A DNA stretch of 64,000 nucleotides from ZC4RG35 sp964571765 (GTDB lineage: Bacteria; Actinomycetota; Acidimicrobiia; Spongiisociales; ZC4RG35), in assembly GCA_964571765.1 (NCBI GenBank), contig CAZNDH010000009.1:6127-70126 (forward strand). The letters are read 5' to 3'. The notes beneath the pieces were generated by a model. The model saw only the letters and a program-made list of their open reading frames with translations. It ran no database searches and was not told where the DNA came from. Made by a program: the position numbers and the translations under genes. Below, in pieces: positions 35,564 through 44,228 of this stretch. Within the stretch, counting starts at the first letter, position 1, and each line of letters begins with the position of its first letter.

Positions 35564-36208
35564 TCACAGGTCCGCCAGGAACGGGTTGTGGCGTCGCTCC
35601 CGGCCGATCGTGGTCTCCGGCCCATGCCCGGGAAGCACCCGGGTGTTGTCGTCCAGGGTCATCACCCGCTCCCTCATCGAAGCCATCAGGGTCGGGTAGT
35701 CGCCCCCGGGGAGGTCGGTTCGGCCCACACTCCCGGCAAAGAGCTGGTCACCGGAGAAGAGGATCCCCTCCTCGGCCAGGTGGAAACAACAGTGCCCCGG
35801 GGTGTGGCCAGGGGTGTGCCTCACCTCCCAGTCCAGCCCCGCCAGATCGAGGACCTTGCCGTCGACCAGGCCCACGATCTCGTCCGGGGGGGCAAAGTCA
35901 CCGGGGGGAACCAGGCCGAAGAGCCGGCGCATCTGCTCTGCCGGATGGAGGGTGAGGAAGTCGTCATCCGGGTGGACGTAGGCCACTGCCCCGGTGCGAC
36001 GAGCCAGGGCCCCGGCTCCGCCGGTGTGGTCGACGTGGCCATGGGTGAGCAAGATGGCGGCCAGCGAGAGGTCCTGTGCAACCAGGTAATCCCCTACCTC
36101 AACCGGCTCGGGAGGGACGTCGATCACCAGTGCCGGGCCCCCGCGCTCCTCGGCGACCACCCAGGAATTGGTCACCGCCACCCATCCGGGGATCTGGCGG
36201 ACGATCAC
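35564..36208 (-). CDS. metallo-beta-lactamase-fold hydrolase (glyoxalase II-like)
   Basis: 214 residues. The zinc site shows LTHGHVDHTGG, HTPGHTPGHCCF, FSGDQLFAGSVGR, and PGHG near the end, with three more His/Asp ligands in order. It resembles the mycobacterial gene found between hisS and relA. The substrate, possibly a thioester such as S-lactoylglutathione or a mycothiol analogue, is inference. The start overlaps the rel stop by four bases. Confidence 0.9.
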   Translation of the reverse strand: MIVRQIPGWVAVTNSWVVAEERGGPALVIDVPPEPVEVGDYLVAQDLSLAAILLTHGHVDHTGGAGALARRTGAVAYVHPDDDFLTLHPAEQMRRLFGLVPPGDFAPPDEIVGLVDGKVLDLAGLDWEVRHTPGHTPGHCCFHLAEEGILFSGDQLFAGSVGRTDLPGGDYPTLMASMRERVMTLDDNTRVLPGHGPETTIGRERRHNPFLADL

Positions 36209-38367
36209 GTGGCTGAGGGGTCGTTTGCCAGACGGAAGGCGGCGAACACCCCGTCCACTCCCCTGATGTCGGCGAGGAGTCGGGGAAGCTGACCCGGGTC
36301 GGACAACTCGACCTCGTACTTGAGGATGGCAACCCGGTCCTCACTGGTCGCCGTGGACGAGGCGGTGATGTTGGCCCCGGTGTCGGAGATCACCTGGGTG
36401 ACGTCTCGTAACAGTCGGGTGCGGTCGAGAGCTTCCACCTGGATCCAGACCACGAACCCCCCGAGAGCCCCACCCGGCCAGGAGACCTCGACCGAGCGCT
36501 CCCTCCGGCCCGAGAGCGACGAGACGTTGGTGCAGTCGGCGCGGTGCACCGACACCCCGCGGCCCACGGTGACATAACCCACGATGGGGTCGCCGGGAAC
36601 CGGCGAACAGCACCGGGCGAACTGCACCAGCATGTCGTCTTGGCCTTCCACGACCACCCGGGCATCGGTGGGTCGGCGACGCCGCGGAGGGCGGAAAAGG
36701 GTGTCGCCGGTGTCAGGCGAGAGACGGCGCTGCAGACGCACCGCCACACTGTCGAGCGAGGCATGGCCCTCTCCGAGGGAGGCGATCAGGGTCTCGGCGT
36801 CCTTCTGGCCCAGTTCCAGGGCGATGGCCTCGAGGTGGGCGTCCCTCTCGGCGGCGGGGAGGTCTGGGGCCTCCTTCTTGAACAGGGAAAGCACTATCTC
36901 CCGCCCCTCGGAGACTGCTTGGTCTCGGCGCTCCTTCTGGAACCACTGCTTGATCTTCGACTTGGCCTTCCCGGTGCGGACGAAGGAGAGCCAATCTCGG
37001 CTGGGACCGGCGTCTGGTGACTTCGAGGTGAGCACTTCGACGATGTCTCCCGACTCGAGCCGGGTGGACAAAGGGACCAGACGGCCGTTGACCCTGGCAC
37101 CGACGCAGCGATGACCCACTTCGGTGTGCACCGTGTAGGCGAAGTCGACCGCGGTCGAGCCCCTGGGAAGCTCCTTGACGTCTCCCCCGGGGGTGAGGAT
37201 GAACACTTCGTCCTGGTAGAGGTCGAGCTTGAGGTTGGCCAGGAACTCCTCGGGATCCTCGTCGAGCGAGTCGAGGTCCATGGTGGGGAGACGTCCGATC
37301 TCTCCCTCCTTGTAACGCCAATGGGCGGCGATCCCCGCCTCGGCCCGGTAATGCATCTCCTCGGTTCGGATCTGAACCTCGAGAGGTTTCCCGTCGGGAC
37401 CGATCACCGTGGTGTGCAACGACTGGTAGAGGTTGATCTTGGGCATGGCGATGTAGTCCTTGAACCTTCCCGTCACCGGCACCCAATGGCTGTGCACCAG
37501 GCCCAGCGCGGCGTAGCAGTCGCGGGTGGACTGGGTGACGATCCTGATCCCGATGAGGTCGTGGATGTCCTCGAAGGGACGGTTCTGTTCCATCATCTTG
37601 CGGTAGATGGAGTACTGATGCTTGGGCCGTCCGGTCACTTCGGCCTCGATCCCGGCGTCGCCCAACATCCCGGAGATCTCGGCAACCATCTTCTCGATGA
37701 ACGCCTCTCGCTCGGGTGCTGCTTCGGCGAGCCGGGCCTGGATCTCGGCGTTGGGACCGGGATAGAGGATGGCGAAGCAGCGGTCCTCGAACTCGTGTTT
37801 GATCTCCTGGACCCCAAGACGATGAGCCAGTGGGGCGTACACATCCAAGGTCTCTCTGGCCACACGGGCCTGCTTCTCCTCACGCAGCGCATCCACGGTG
37901 CGCAGGTTGTGGAGCCGGTCGAACAGCTTGATGATCAGCACCCTGACGTCTTGGGCCATGGCCACCACCATCTTGCGGATGGTCGCCGCCTGGGCTTGCT
38001 CCCGGTTGGAGAACCTGACCCGGTCGAGCTTGGTGACTCCGTCGATGAGCCGGGCCACCTCCTCGCCGAAGTCCCGCCGGAGTTGGTCCATGGTCACCTC
38101 GGTGTCCTCCACGGTGTCGTGGAGGAGGGCTGCGGCGATGGTCTCGGCGTCGAGCCCGTACCCGGCGAGCATCTCGGCAACGGCCAGTGGATGGGTGATG
38201 TAGGGATCACCGGTCTTGCGCAGCTGGCCGGCGTGGGCCCGGTCGGCGGTCTGATACGCCGTGATCAGGAGTCCGGGGTCACCCTTGGGGTGGTGCTCGG
38301 TGAAGGCGCTGACGACCGGCTGGAGGGCGGTCGGTACGCCGGTCTCAGTCGTATTTGACGAGGGCAT
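36205..38367 (-). CDS. relA: bifunctional (p)ppGpp synthetase/hydrolase
   Basis: 720 residues, in the order HD hydrolase, synthetase, TGS and ACT. The HD domain keeps HDTVEDTEV (HDxxED). The synthetase has GRPKHQYSIYRKM and the RFKD motif (RxKD class of bifunctional Rel enzymes), then PKINLYQSLHTTVIG. TGS begins FILTPGGDVKELPRGST and the ACT domain closes the chain. So both making and breaking of (p)ppGpp are expected. Overlaps apt by 23 bases. Confidence 0.97.
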   Translation of the reverse strand: MPSSNTTETGVPTALQPVVSAFTEHHPKGDPGLLITAYQTADRAHAGQLRKTGDPYITHPLAVAEMLAGYGLDAETIAAALLHDTVEDTEVTMDQLRRDFGEEVARLIDGVTKLDRVRFSNREQAQAATIRKMVVAMAQDVRVLIIKLFDRLHNLRTVDALREEKQARVARETLDVYAPLAHRLGVQEIKHEFEDRCFAILYPGPNAEIQARLAEAAPEREAFIEKMVAEISGMLGDAGIEAEVTGRPKHQYSIYRKMMEQNRPFEDIHDLIGIRIVTQSTRDCYAALGLVHSHWVPVTGRFKDYIAMPKINLYQSLHTTVIGPDGKPLEVQIRTEEMHYRAEAGIAAHWRYKEGEIGRLPTMDLDSLDEDPEEFLANLKLDLYQDEVFILTPGGDVKELPRGSTAVDFAYTVHTEVGHRCVGARVNGRLVPLSTRLESGDIVEVLTSKSPDAGPSRDWLSFVRTGKAKSKIKQWFQKERRDQAVSEGREIVLSLFKKEAPDLPAAERDAHLEAIALELGQKDAETLIASLGEGHASLDSVAVRLQRRLSPDTGDTLFRPPRRRRPTDARVVVEGQDDMLVQFARCCSPVPGDPIVGYVTVGRGVSVHRADCTNVSSLSGRRERSVEVSWPGGALGGFVVWIQVEALDRTRLLRDVTQVISDTGANITASSTATSEDRVAILKYEVELSDPGQLPRLLADIRGVDGVFAAFRLANDPSAT

Positions 38368-38863
38368 GGATCGGCACTCCGTCGAGCTGCAGGTTCCCGG
38401 CGAGGAACACCAACTCGATGAACACCGCGAACCCCACCACCTCGGCTCCGATTCCCTTGAGGAGCCGGACCGCAGCGGCAGCCGTCCCGCCGGTGGCGAT
38501 CACGTCATCGACCAGAAGCACCCTCTCGCCAGGCTCGACCGCGTCTACGTGAACCTCGAGGGCATCGGTGCCGTACTCAAGGGAGTAGTCCTCCCGGACG
38601 GTGTCGAAGGGGAGCTTGCCCGGCTTGCGCACCGGGATGAAACCTGCTTCGAGCACCCGAGCCACCGGGGATGCCAGGGTGAAACCACGGGCCTCTATCC
38701 CGGCGACCTTGTCGACCTCGGTGCCGATGTAGGGCTCAGCCAGGGCCTTCACCAGCTGGGCCAGGGCGCCGCGATCGGCCAGGACCGGGGTGATGTCCTT
38801 GAAGACCACCCCGGGTTCAGGGAAGTCTGGGATGTCCCGGATCAGCGAGGCGAGATGTTCCAC
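38345..38863 (-). CDS. apt: adenine phosphoribosyltransferase
   Basis: 172 residues. Salvages adenine to AMP. N-terminal LIRDIPDFPEPGVVFKDITP, EARGFTLASPVA, and the PRPP loop VLLVDDVIATGGTAAAAV. Normally the neighbour upstream is secF (with or without a lipoprotein gene); here it is yajC, 31 bases away. Confidence 0.96.
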   Translation of the reverse strand: MEHLASLIRDIPDFPEPGVVFKDITPVLADRGALAQLVKALAEPYIGTEVDKVAGIEARGFTLASPVARVLEAGFIPVRKPGKLPFDTVREDYSLEYGTDALEVHVDAVEPGERVLLVDDVIATGGTAAAAVRLLKGIGAEVVGFAVFIELVFLAGNLQLDGVPIHALVKYD

Positions 38864-38894
38864 GTAGGGAGTCTAAGGCCCCACCGGAGCCAGG

Positions 38895-39188
38895 TCAGGA
38901 TGCCTCGTCGACCCGGCTACCGATGGCCCGGCGGGCGACGCGCAGCCGTCCCTCCTCCACCTTGAGCACCACGGAGTCCTCGTCCACGCTGACCACAGTC
39001 CCGTGAATGCCCCCGATGGTGCGCACCTCGTGCCCCGGCTGGATGGAGGCGGCAAGCTCCTGCTGGGCCTTGGCGCGTCGACGCTGCGGCCTGATGATGA
39101 GGAAGTAGAACACTCCGACCATCAGGGCGAGGAATATCAGCGACGAATAGGGGCTCGCCGCCTCCTGGGCTAACACGACAGAGCTCAA
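38895..39188 (-). CDS. yajC: preprotein translocase accessory subunit YajC
   Basis: 97 residues. One membrane helix (about 16-33), then the family block FYFLIIRPQRRRAKAQQEL and GHEVRTIGGIHGTVVSV. YajC associates with SecDF. The conserved queA-tgt-yajC order is present, but secD and secF do not follow: only 31 bases separate yajC from apt. Confidence 0.94.
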   Translation of the reverse strand: MSSVVLAQEAASPYSSLIFLALMVGVFYFLIIRPQRRRAKAQQELAASIQPGHEVRTIGGIHGTVVSVDEDSVVLKVEEGRLRVARRAIGSRVDEAS

Positions 39189-39216
39189 TGTTCCTCCACT
39201 AGATGACCGCGGCAGG

Positions 39217-40341
39217 TTAGGCGTGGGGAGGTGTTTGGGGCGAGCCCGCTCGCCTGCTGGTCACCGAACGGGCAAACCCTTCGAACTGGCCGATCTGGAT
39301 GGCGTCGGCGGTGGCCTCCATCAGACGGTGGACATACCACAGGTTGTGGATGGTGAGCAGCCGGTGACCGGTGATCTCGCCCGCCCTGATGAGGTGTCTC
39401 AGGTATGCCCTGGTGTACCGGCGACACGTCGGGCACCCGCACTCGGTGTCGAGCGGGCCTGAATCGGCCTCGAACTCGGCCCGTTTCAGATTGAAGTCCC
39501 CGTCCGAGGTGAGCGCCCGGCCGTGCCGGGCCAGCCTGGTGGGGATGACGCAGTCGAACATATCGGCTCCCCGGGCCACAGCGTCGAGGAGGCCCTCGGT
39601 GTCGCCCAGCCCCATCACATACCGGGGTCGGTCGGGTGGAAGTTGGGAGATGGCGGCTTCCAGGGCGAGATTCCGCTCGAAGACGCTCTCGCCCACCGAC
39701 AGCCCACCTATGCCAAAGCCGGCGAACCCCAGGTCTGCGGTCGCCGAAGCGCTCTCCGACCGGAGGTCGGGGTCGACACCACCCTGGACGATTCCGAAAA
39801 GGGCCTGGTCGGGCCGGGTATGAACCGCCAGGCTGCGCTCCGCCCAGCGCAGGGTCCTCCTCATCTCCGCCTCGACGTGCTCACGGGGAGCGGGAAGCCC
39901 GACACACACGTCCAGGGCCATGGCGATGTCGGGACCGAGCCGCTCCTGGATGGTCACCGCGTCCTCCGGGGTGACATGCACCTTCCGACCGTCGTAGACC
40001 GACCTGAAAGTGGCTCCCGACTCCTCGATCCTCGGCTCCAGGGAGAAGATCTGGAACCCGCCCGAGTCGGTGAGGATCGCCCGCTCCCACCCCATGAAGC
40101 CGTGGAGGCCGCCATGGGCGGCAATCAGGTCGGCCCCGGGGCGGAGCATCAGGTGGTAGGTGTTGGCCAGCACCAAACCTACCCCGATCCCTTCAAGGTC
40201 GGCGGTGTCGACTGCCTTGACCGTTGCCCGGGTCCCCACTGGCATGAACAGCGGAGTCCGCATCCTTCCGTGCGGGGTGTCCAGCCACCCTGAGCGAGCT
40301 TCGCCGTCGGCGGCGGTGAGCGTCCAGGTGACCGCAGGCAT
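39217..40341 (-). CDS. tgt: queuine tRNA-ribosyltransferase
   Basis: 374 residues. TIM-barrel enzyme exchanging guanine 34 for preQ1. The substrate Asp lies in ILTDSGGFQIFSLE. The zinc site is the CGCPTC pair set followed by HNLWYVHRLM. Together with QueA it makes queuosine. No preQ1 synthesis genes (queC-F) are in the window. Confidence 0.97.
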   Translation of the reverse strand: MPAVTWTLTAADGEARSGWLDTPHGRMRTPLFMPVGTRATVKAVDTADLEGIGVGLVLANTYHLMLRPGADLIAAHGGLHGFMGWERAILTDSGGFQIFSLEPRIEESGATFRSVYDGRKVHVTPEDAVTIQERLGPDIAMALDVCVGLPAPREHVEAEMRRTLRWAERSLAVHTRPDQALFGIVQGGVDPDLRSESASATADLGFAGFGIGGLSVGESVFERNLALEAAISQLPPDRPRYVMGLGDTEGLLDAVARGADMFDCVIPTRLARHGRALTSDGDFNLKRAEFEADSGPLDTECGCPTCRRYTRAYLRHLIRAGEITGHRLLTIHNLWYVHRLMEATADAIQIGQFEGFARSVTSRRAGSPQTPPHA

Positions 40342-40350
40342 CCGCCCAGG

Positions 40351-41364
40351 CTAGGTGGATGCCCGCTCAGCCAGCATGGCGTCTCCGAAGGAGAGGAACC
40401 GATAGCCCCTCTCCAGGGCCACCCTGTACACCTCGCGCCAGCCGTCGCCCATGAAGGCGGCCAGCAACACCAGAAGGGTCGATCCGGGAAGGTGAAAGTT
40501 GGTCACGAGGAGGTCGGCGACCCTGAATGTGCTCCCTGGCCGGAGGAAGAGGTCGGTGGGGCCTTCTCCAGGCTCCACCCCACCTGAGCCGTCGGAATGC
40601 GATTCGAGGGTTCGAACCACCGTTGTGCCCACGGCCGCCACCCTTCCTCCCAAAGCCCGAGTCCGCTCGACCGCTTGTGCGGTTGTGTCTGGGACCGAGC
40701 ACCACTCGGTGTGGATACGGTGCTCCTCGACAGTCTCGGTGACCATCGGCCGAAAGGTGTCCAGGGAGACGTGGAGGTCGACGGTGGCGATGGCGATTCC
40801 CCGCCGAGCGAGCGCGAAGACCACCTCAGGTGTGAAATGGAGCCCGGCAGTGGGCGCCGCCGCCGAACCGGAACGCCTGGCGAACATCGTCTGATAGCGA
40901 TCGGGGTCGTCGAGGGTCCCGGTGAAGTAGGGAGGGAGGGGCATGGTTCCTGCGCCGGCGATAGTGGCCTCGGGGTCCTCGCTCTCCAGTTCCACGGCAA
41001 ACCGGCCCTCCCCCAACGACTGCCGGATGACTGCCACCGCCTCGCCCACCTCGATCTCCACACCGTCACGGAGGCGTCGGGAGGGACGGGCAAGCACCTC
41101 CCACAACCCGCCTGCCCTGGGTTCGAGGAACAGCATCTCCACCCTGCCCCCGGTTCCGCGTCGGACACCCGCCACTCGGGCCGCCCTCACCCGGGTCTCG
41201 TTGACCACCACCAGGTCTCCCGGTTCGAGCAGGGCGGGTAGATCGATGAAGCGGTGGTCGGTCAGGTTCCTGGTGTCGAGGAGTCTGGAGTCGTGTCGGG
41301 GCTCGACCACAGTCTGGGCTATGGCCTCCTCAGGCAGGTGGTAGACGAAGTCGGAGACCTTCAT
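40351..41364 (-). CDS. queA: S-adenosylmethionine:tRNA ribosyltransferase-isomerase
   Basis: 337 residues. Adds the epoxycyclopentane part of queuosine from SAM. Motifs are DFVYHLPEEAIAQ at the start, DLVVVNETRVRAAR, SAAAPTAGLHFTPEV, and NFHLPGSTLLVLLAAFMG. Nine bases ahead of tgt. Its upstream side abuts the decayed acetyltransferase gene, so its promoter may lie within that remnant. Confidence 0.97.
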   Translation of the reverse strand: MKVSDFVYHLPEEAIAQTVVEPRHDSRLLDTRNLTDHRFIDLPALLEPGDLVVVNETRVRAARVAGVRRGTGGRVEMLFLEPRAGGLWEVLARPSRRLRDGVEIEVGEAVAVIRQSLGEGRFAVELESEDPEATIAGAGTMPLPPYFTGTLDDPDRYQTMFARRSGSAAAPTAGLHFTPEVVFALARRGIAIATVDLHVSLDTFRPMVTETVEEHRIHTEWCSVPDTTAQAVERTRALGGRVAAVGTTVVRTLESHSDGSGGVEPGEGPTDLFLRPGSTFRVADLLVTNFHLPGSTLLVLLAAFMGDGWREVYRVALERGYRFLSFGDAMLAERAST

Positions 41365-41426
41365 CGGCCGTTCGAGGGTATCGGTGACATCCTCTGTCCG
41401 CCTGGAGCTTGCACACTTGGCCCGTC

Positions 41427-41812
41427 GTGCAGTTGGAGATCCATCCGCTCACCGAGGAGCGTCTTCCTCATCTCGCCGACCTGTTCGGGACGCGAGGCGA
41501 CCTCAGCTGGTGTTGGTGCGCCTCCTTCGATCTCCGAAACGTGGTCGGTGGTCTGCTTCGTCATTTCCCGGGGGGCACGCCGCTCCGGAGTGGCCTCAGC
41601 CCTCATAGAAGCTGCCGTCGACTACGTCAGCGAGCACGGCGCCACGATGATCGAGGGTTATCCAATCCGATGTCGGAGACCGAATATCCTCTCCCAACCT
41701 GTACATGGGAAATCTGAGCATGTTCGAGAAGGCCGGGTTCGAGGTCGTCGAGCGGAGACAGACTGCGCCCCACACCGTGGTCAAGGTGGTGGTCCGCAGG
41801 GAGCTGGGCTAG
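41427..41812 (+). pseudogene. decayed GNAT-family N-acetyltransferase
   Basis: Three pieces of one acetyltransferase lie in order but in different frames. From 41427: an N-terminal segment (VQLEIHPLTEERLPHLADLF, WCWCASFDLR). From about 41545: TWSVVCFVISRGARRSGVAS, then ALIEAAVDYVSEHGATMIEGY, the acetyl-CoA loop and following helix. From about 41700: YMGNLSMFEKAGFEVVERR to a stop at 41812 that overlaps the ruvB stop. Roughly 60 codons normally between the first two pieces are missing. This is the only content of the 440 bases between queA and ruvB. Confidence 0.8.
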
Positions 41813-42828
41813 AGCAGCCGGCCCTGCGGGTCGTCGGGGACATCCACACCTACATGGGCATAGGCGAGCTCGGTGGCGACCCGACCTCGCGGAGTCCTCT
41901 TGAGCAAACCCGATTGGAGGAGGAACGGCTCATAGGCGTCTTCCACGGTCTCCGGCTCCTCACCGACGGCGATCGCCAGGGTGGAAAGGCCCACCGGCCC
42001 GCCGCCGAAGCGCTCGACAACGGCATGGAGGATGGCCCTGTCCACCTTGTCCAGCCCCAGGTCGTCGACCTCGTACACCGCCAGGGCTTCGAGGGCGACA
42101 TTCAGGTCGATGACCCCTGAGGCGCGTGCCACCGCATAGTCCCTAACCCGGGCAAGGAGACGGTTGGCGATACGTGGGGTGCGACGACTCCGGGTCGAGA
42201 TCAGCTCGGCGGCTTCGGCGCTCATCTCGACTTCGATGATCCCCGCAGACCGGGTGACGATCCGAGCGAGGTCCTCGGGCTCGTAGTAATCCAGCTTCTC
42301 CTCGATCCCGAAACGGTCGCGGAGCGGTGCGGTCACCTTCCCCTTGCGGGTCGTGGCACCGACCAGGGTGAACCGGGGCAGGTCGATCCGTATCGACTGG
42401 GCGGTCGGTCCCTTGCCCAGGACCACATCGAGTTGGAAGTCCTCCATCGCCGGGTAGAGCACCTCCTCCACCGCCCGGGGGAGACGGTGGATCTCGTCGA
42501 TGAAGAAGACGTCCTGGTGCTGGAGGTTGGAGAGGATGGCAGCCAGGTCGCCAGGGCGCTCCAACGCCGGCCCGGAGGTCACCCGGAAGGAGACACCTTT
42601 CTCCGCGGCGATGATCGCCGCCAGGGTGGTCTTGCCCAGACCTGGTGGCCCGGAGAGGAGGACGTGGTCAAGCGGCCGCCGCTCCTTGACCGCCGCCTCC
42701 AGGGAGATCCGCAACCGGTTCTTCACCTTCTCCTGGCCGATGAACTCGTCGAGGCTCCGGGGTCTCAGCGTGATCTCGACCTCATCTTCGAGAGTCGGGC
42801 TTAGCAGGCTGTCCTCCCGCACGGTCAC
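41809..42828 (-). CDS. ruvB: Holliday junction branch migration helicase RuvB
   Basis: 339 residues. AAA+ motor: Walker A SGPPGLGKTTLA, Walker B FIDEIHRLPR, sensor VGATTRKGKVTAPLRDRFG, and a C-terminal winged helix. Opens RPRSLDEFIGQEKVKNRL. Overlaps ruvA by four bases. Confidence 0.98.
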   Translation of the reverse strand: MTVREDSLLSPTLEDEVEITLRPRSLDEFIGQEKVKNRLRISLEAAVKERRPLDHVLLSGPPGLGKTTLAAIIAAEKGVSFRVTSGPALERPGDLAAILSNLQHQDVFFIDEIHRLPRAVEEVLYPAMEDFQLDVVLGKGPTAQSIRIDLPRFTLVGATTRKGKVTAPLRDRFGIEEKLDYYEPEDLARIVTRSAGIIEVEMSAEAAELISTRSRRTPRIANRLLARVRDYAVARASGVIDLNVALEALAVYEVDDLGLDKVDRAILHAVVERFGGGPVGLSTLAIAVGEEPETVEDAYEPFLLQSGLLKRTPRGRVATELAYAHVGVDVPDDPQGRLL

Positions 42829-43394
42829 CTCCTCCCCAAACTCTGGAGGGCGCTCTTGATCTGGGCTTCCAGTGGCTGGTCGGGGTCGACCTCGGTCATC
42901 GCCTCGTTTATCTCGGCGGTGGAGTATCCCAGGCCCTCCAACGCCTGGCGGACGGTTGCCAGGTCTCCGGTGACGCGAATGTCGATCTCGCGGCCCGCCA
43001 GTTTCGGGGCGAGCTCGAGAACGATCTTCTGGGCTCCCCGCTTGCCCACTCCGGGGGCCACGGTGAGAGCGTCGGGGTCGTCGCTGACGATGGCCCGGAC
43101 GATCTCGGATGAGCTCATCGACCCGAGCAGGGCCATGGCGACCCGCGGCCCGACCCCGCTGGCGGTGATCAGGACCCGGAACATGTCTCGGTCAGGTTCG
43201 GCGGCGAACCCATAGAGGCTGATGTCGTCCTCACGGACATGGGTGTGGGTGTGGACCACGATCTCCTCACCCACACCCGGGAGCGACGACCGGTCCATGG
43301 GGGTCATCTGCACCTCGTATCCCACTCCTCCGACATCAAGGCATATGACGGTGTCACGGGCAGAGACCAGCACGCCCCTGAGCCTCCCAATCAC
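42825..43394 (-). CDS. ruvA: Holliday junction DNA-binding protein RuvA
   Basis: 189 residues. OB domain (MIG-like VIGRLRGVLVSARDTV), two helix-hairpin-helix segments (LITASGVGPRVAMALLG, VAPGVGKRGAQKIVLELAPK) and a C-terminal domain that touches RuvB. The GTG at 43394 overlaps the ruvC stop as GTGA; the frame extends 12 codons further up into ruvC but starts best here. Confidence 0.96.
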   Translation of the reverse strand: MIGRLRGVLVSARDTVICLDVGGVGYEVQMTPMDRSSLPGVGEEIVVHTHTHVREDDISLYGFAAEPDRDMFRVLITASGVGPRVAMALLGSMSSSEIVRAIVSDDPDALTVAPGVGKRGAQKIVLELAPKLAGREIDIRVTGDLATVRQALEGLGYSTAEINEAMTEVDPDQPLEAQIKSALQSLGRR

Positions 43395-43873
43395 GAGCGG
43401 GCCTCCAGGGGGGCGGCACGGAGATGACACAGGGCGATGGCCAAGGCGTCGGCAGCGTCGGCCGGTGTAGGCGGCTCGCCGAGGCCGAGGAGCTTGGCAA
43501 CCATGGTCTGCACCTGCGTCTTGTTAGCCGAACCGTCACCGGTGACCGCAGATTTCACCGCGGTTGGCACGTACTCGAACACCTGGATGTTGGCCCGTGC
43601 CGCCGCCAGGAGCACCACCCCGGACGCCCGACCCACAGAGACTGCGGTCTGCAGGTTGCGGTTGGTGAACACCATCTCTACCGCGAGGACATCCGGACTG
43701 GCCTCGGAGATCACTTGGGTCAGCCCGTCGTGGAGCTCGGCCAGTCGAATGGCGGGTGTGGCTTCCGGGTCGGTACGGATCACCCCGGCGAGCAAGGCTC
43801 GAGGCGGATAGGAGCCCTCGACCAACCCGTAACCGGTTACGGACAGACCGGGATCGACCCCGAGCACGAACAT
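43391..43873 (-). CDS. ruvC: crossover junction endodeoxyribonuclease RuvC
   Basis: 160 residues. Resolves four-way junctions. First catalytic Asp7 in VLGVDPGLSVTGYG, Glu in AVEMVFTNRN, and the C-terminal DAADALAIALCH. First gene of ruvC-ruvA-ruvB. Its usual neighbour yebC is 2.6 kb away because of inserted genes. Confidence 0.97.
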   Translation of the reverse strand: MFVLGVDPGLSVTGYGLVEGSYPPRALLAGVIRTDPEATPAIRLAELHDGLTQVISEASPDVLAVEMVFTNRNLQTAVSVGRASGVVLLAAARANIQVFEYVPTAVKSAVTGDGSANKTQVQTMVAKLLGLGEPPTPADAADALAIALCHLRAAPLEARS

Positions 43874-43905
43874 ATGTTCTAGACAGTAGCCGTTGTGGTG
43901 TCACC

Positions 43906-44226
43906 TTGAGAGACTTTCGCCCTGAGCCGGCGAATGGAACCACCCTGTCGGCGACATGGCTTAGGGGGAGCGAGACTGTGTTCTGGAGCGCTGAGTTCCC
44001 CGGTGGGGTCCAGGAGCCCGAGCCGAGTTTGGGCGTCACCTATCGGCGGCTCGACGCGGAGCAGCCTCCTGTCTCGAATGATCTCAAAGCCACCAACGGC
44101 CTCACCGACGAGGACGGCTGGTTCATGATCGGCGGGATCAATCCCGACCAGCCCGGCTGTTGGGAGGTGACCGCCACCTACGAGGGCTCGACTCTGAGAT
44201 ACGTCTACGAGGTCCGAGAATCCTGA
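43906..44226 (+). pseudogene. C-terminal fragment of a secreted-domain protein
   Basis: About 107 codons open from a TTG at 43906. The sequence reads ATWLRGSETVFWSAEFPGG, YRRLDAEQPPV and ends PGCWEVTATYEGSTLRYVYEV. A domain ending in GCWEVTG plus a beta strand is common at the C-terminus of exported actinobacterial and Chloroflexi proteins. There is no signal peptide, no clear ribosome binding site and no ATG, so it is probably a truncated remnant. A very short functional gene cannot be ruled out. It converges with the HNH gene two bases on. Confidence 0.5.
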
Positions 44227-44228
44227 GG

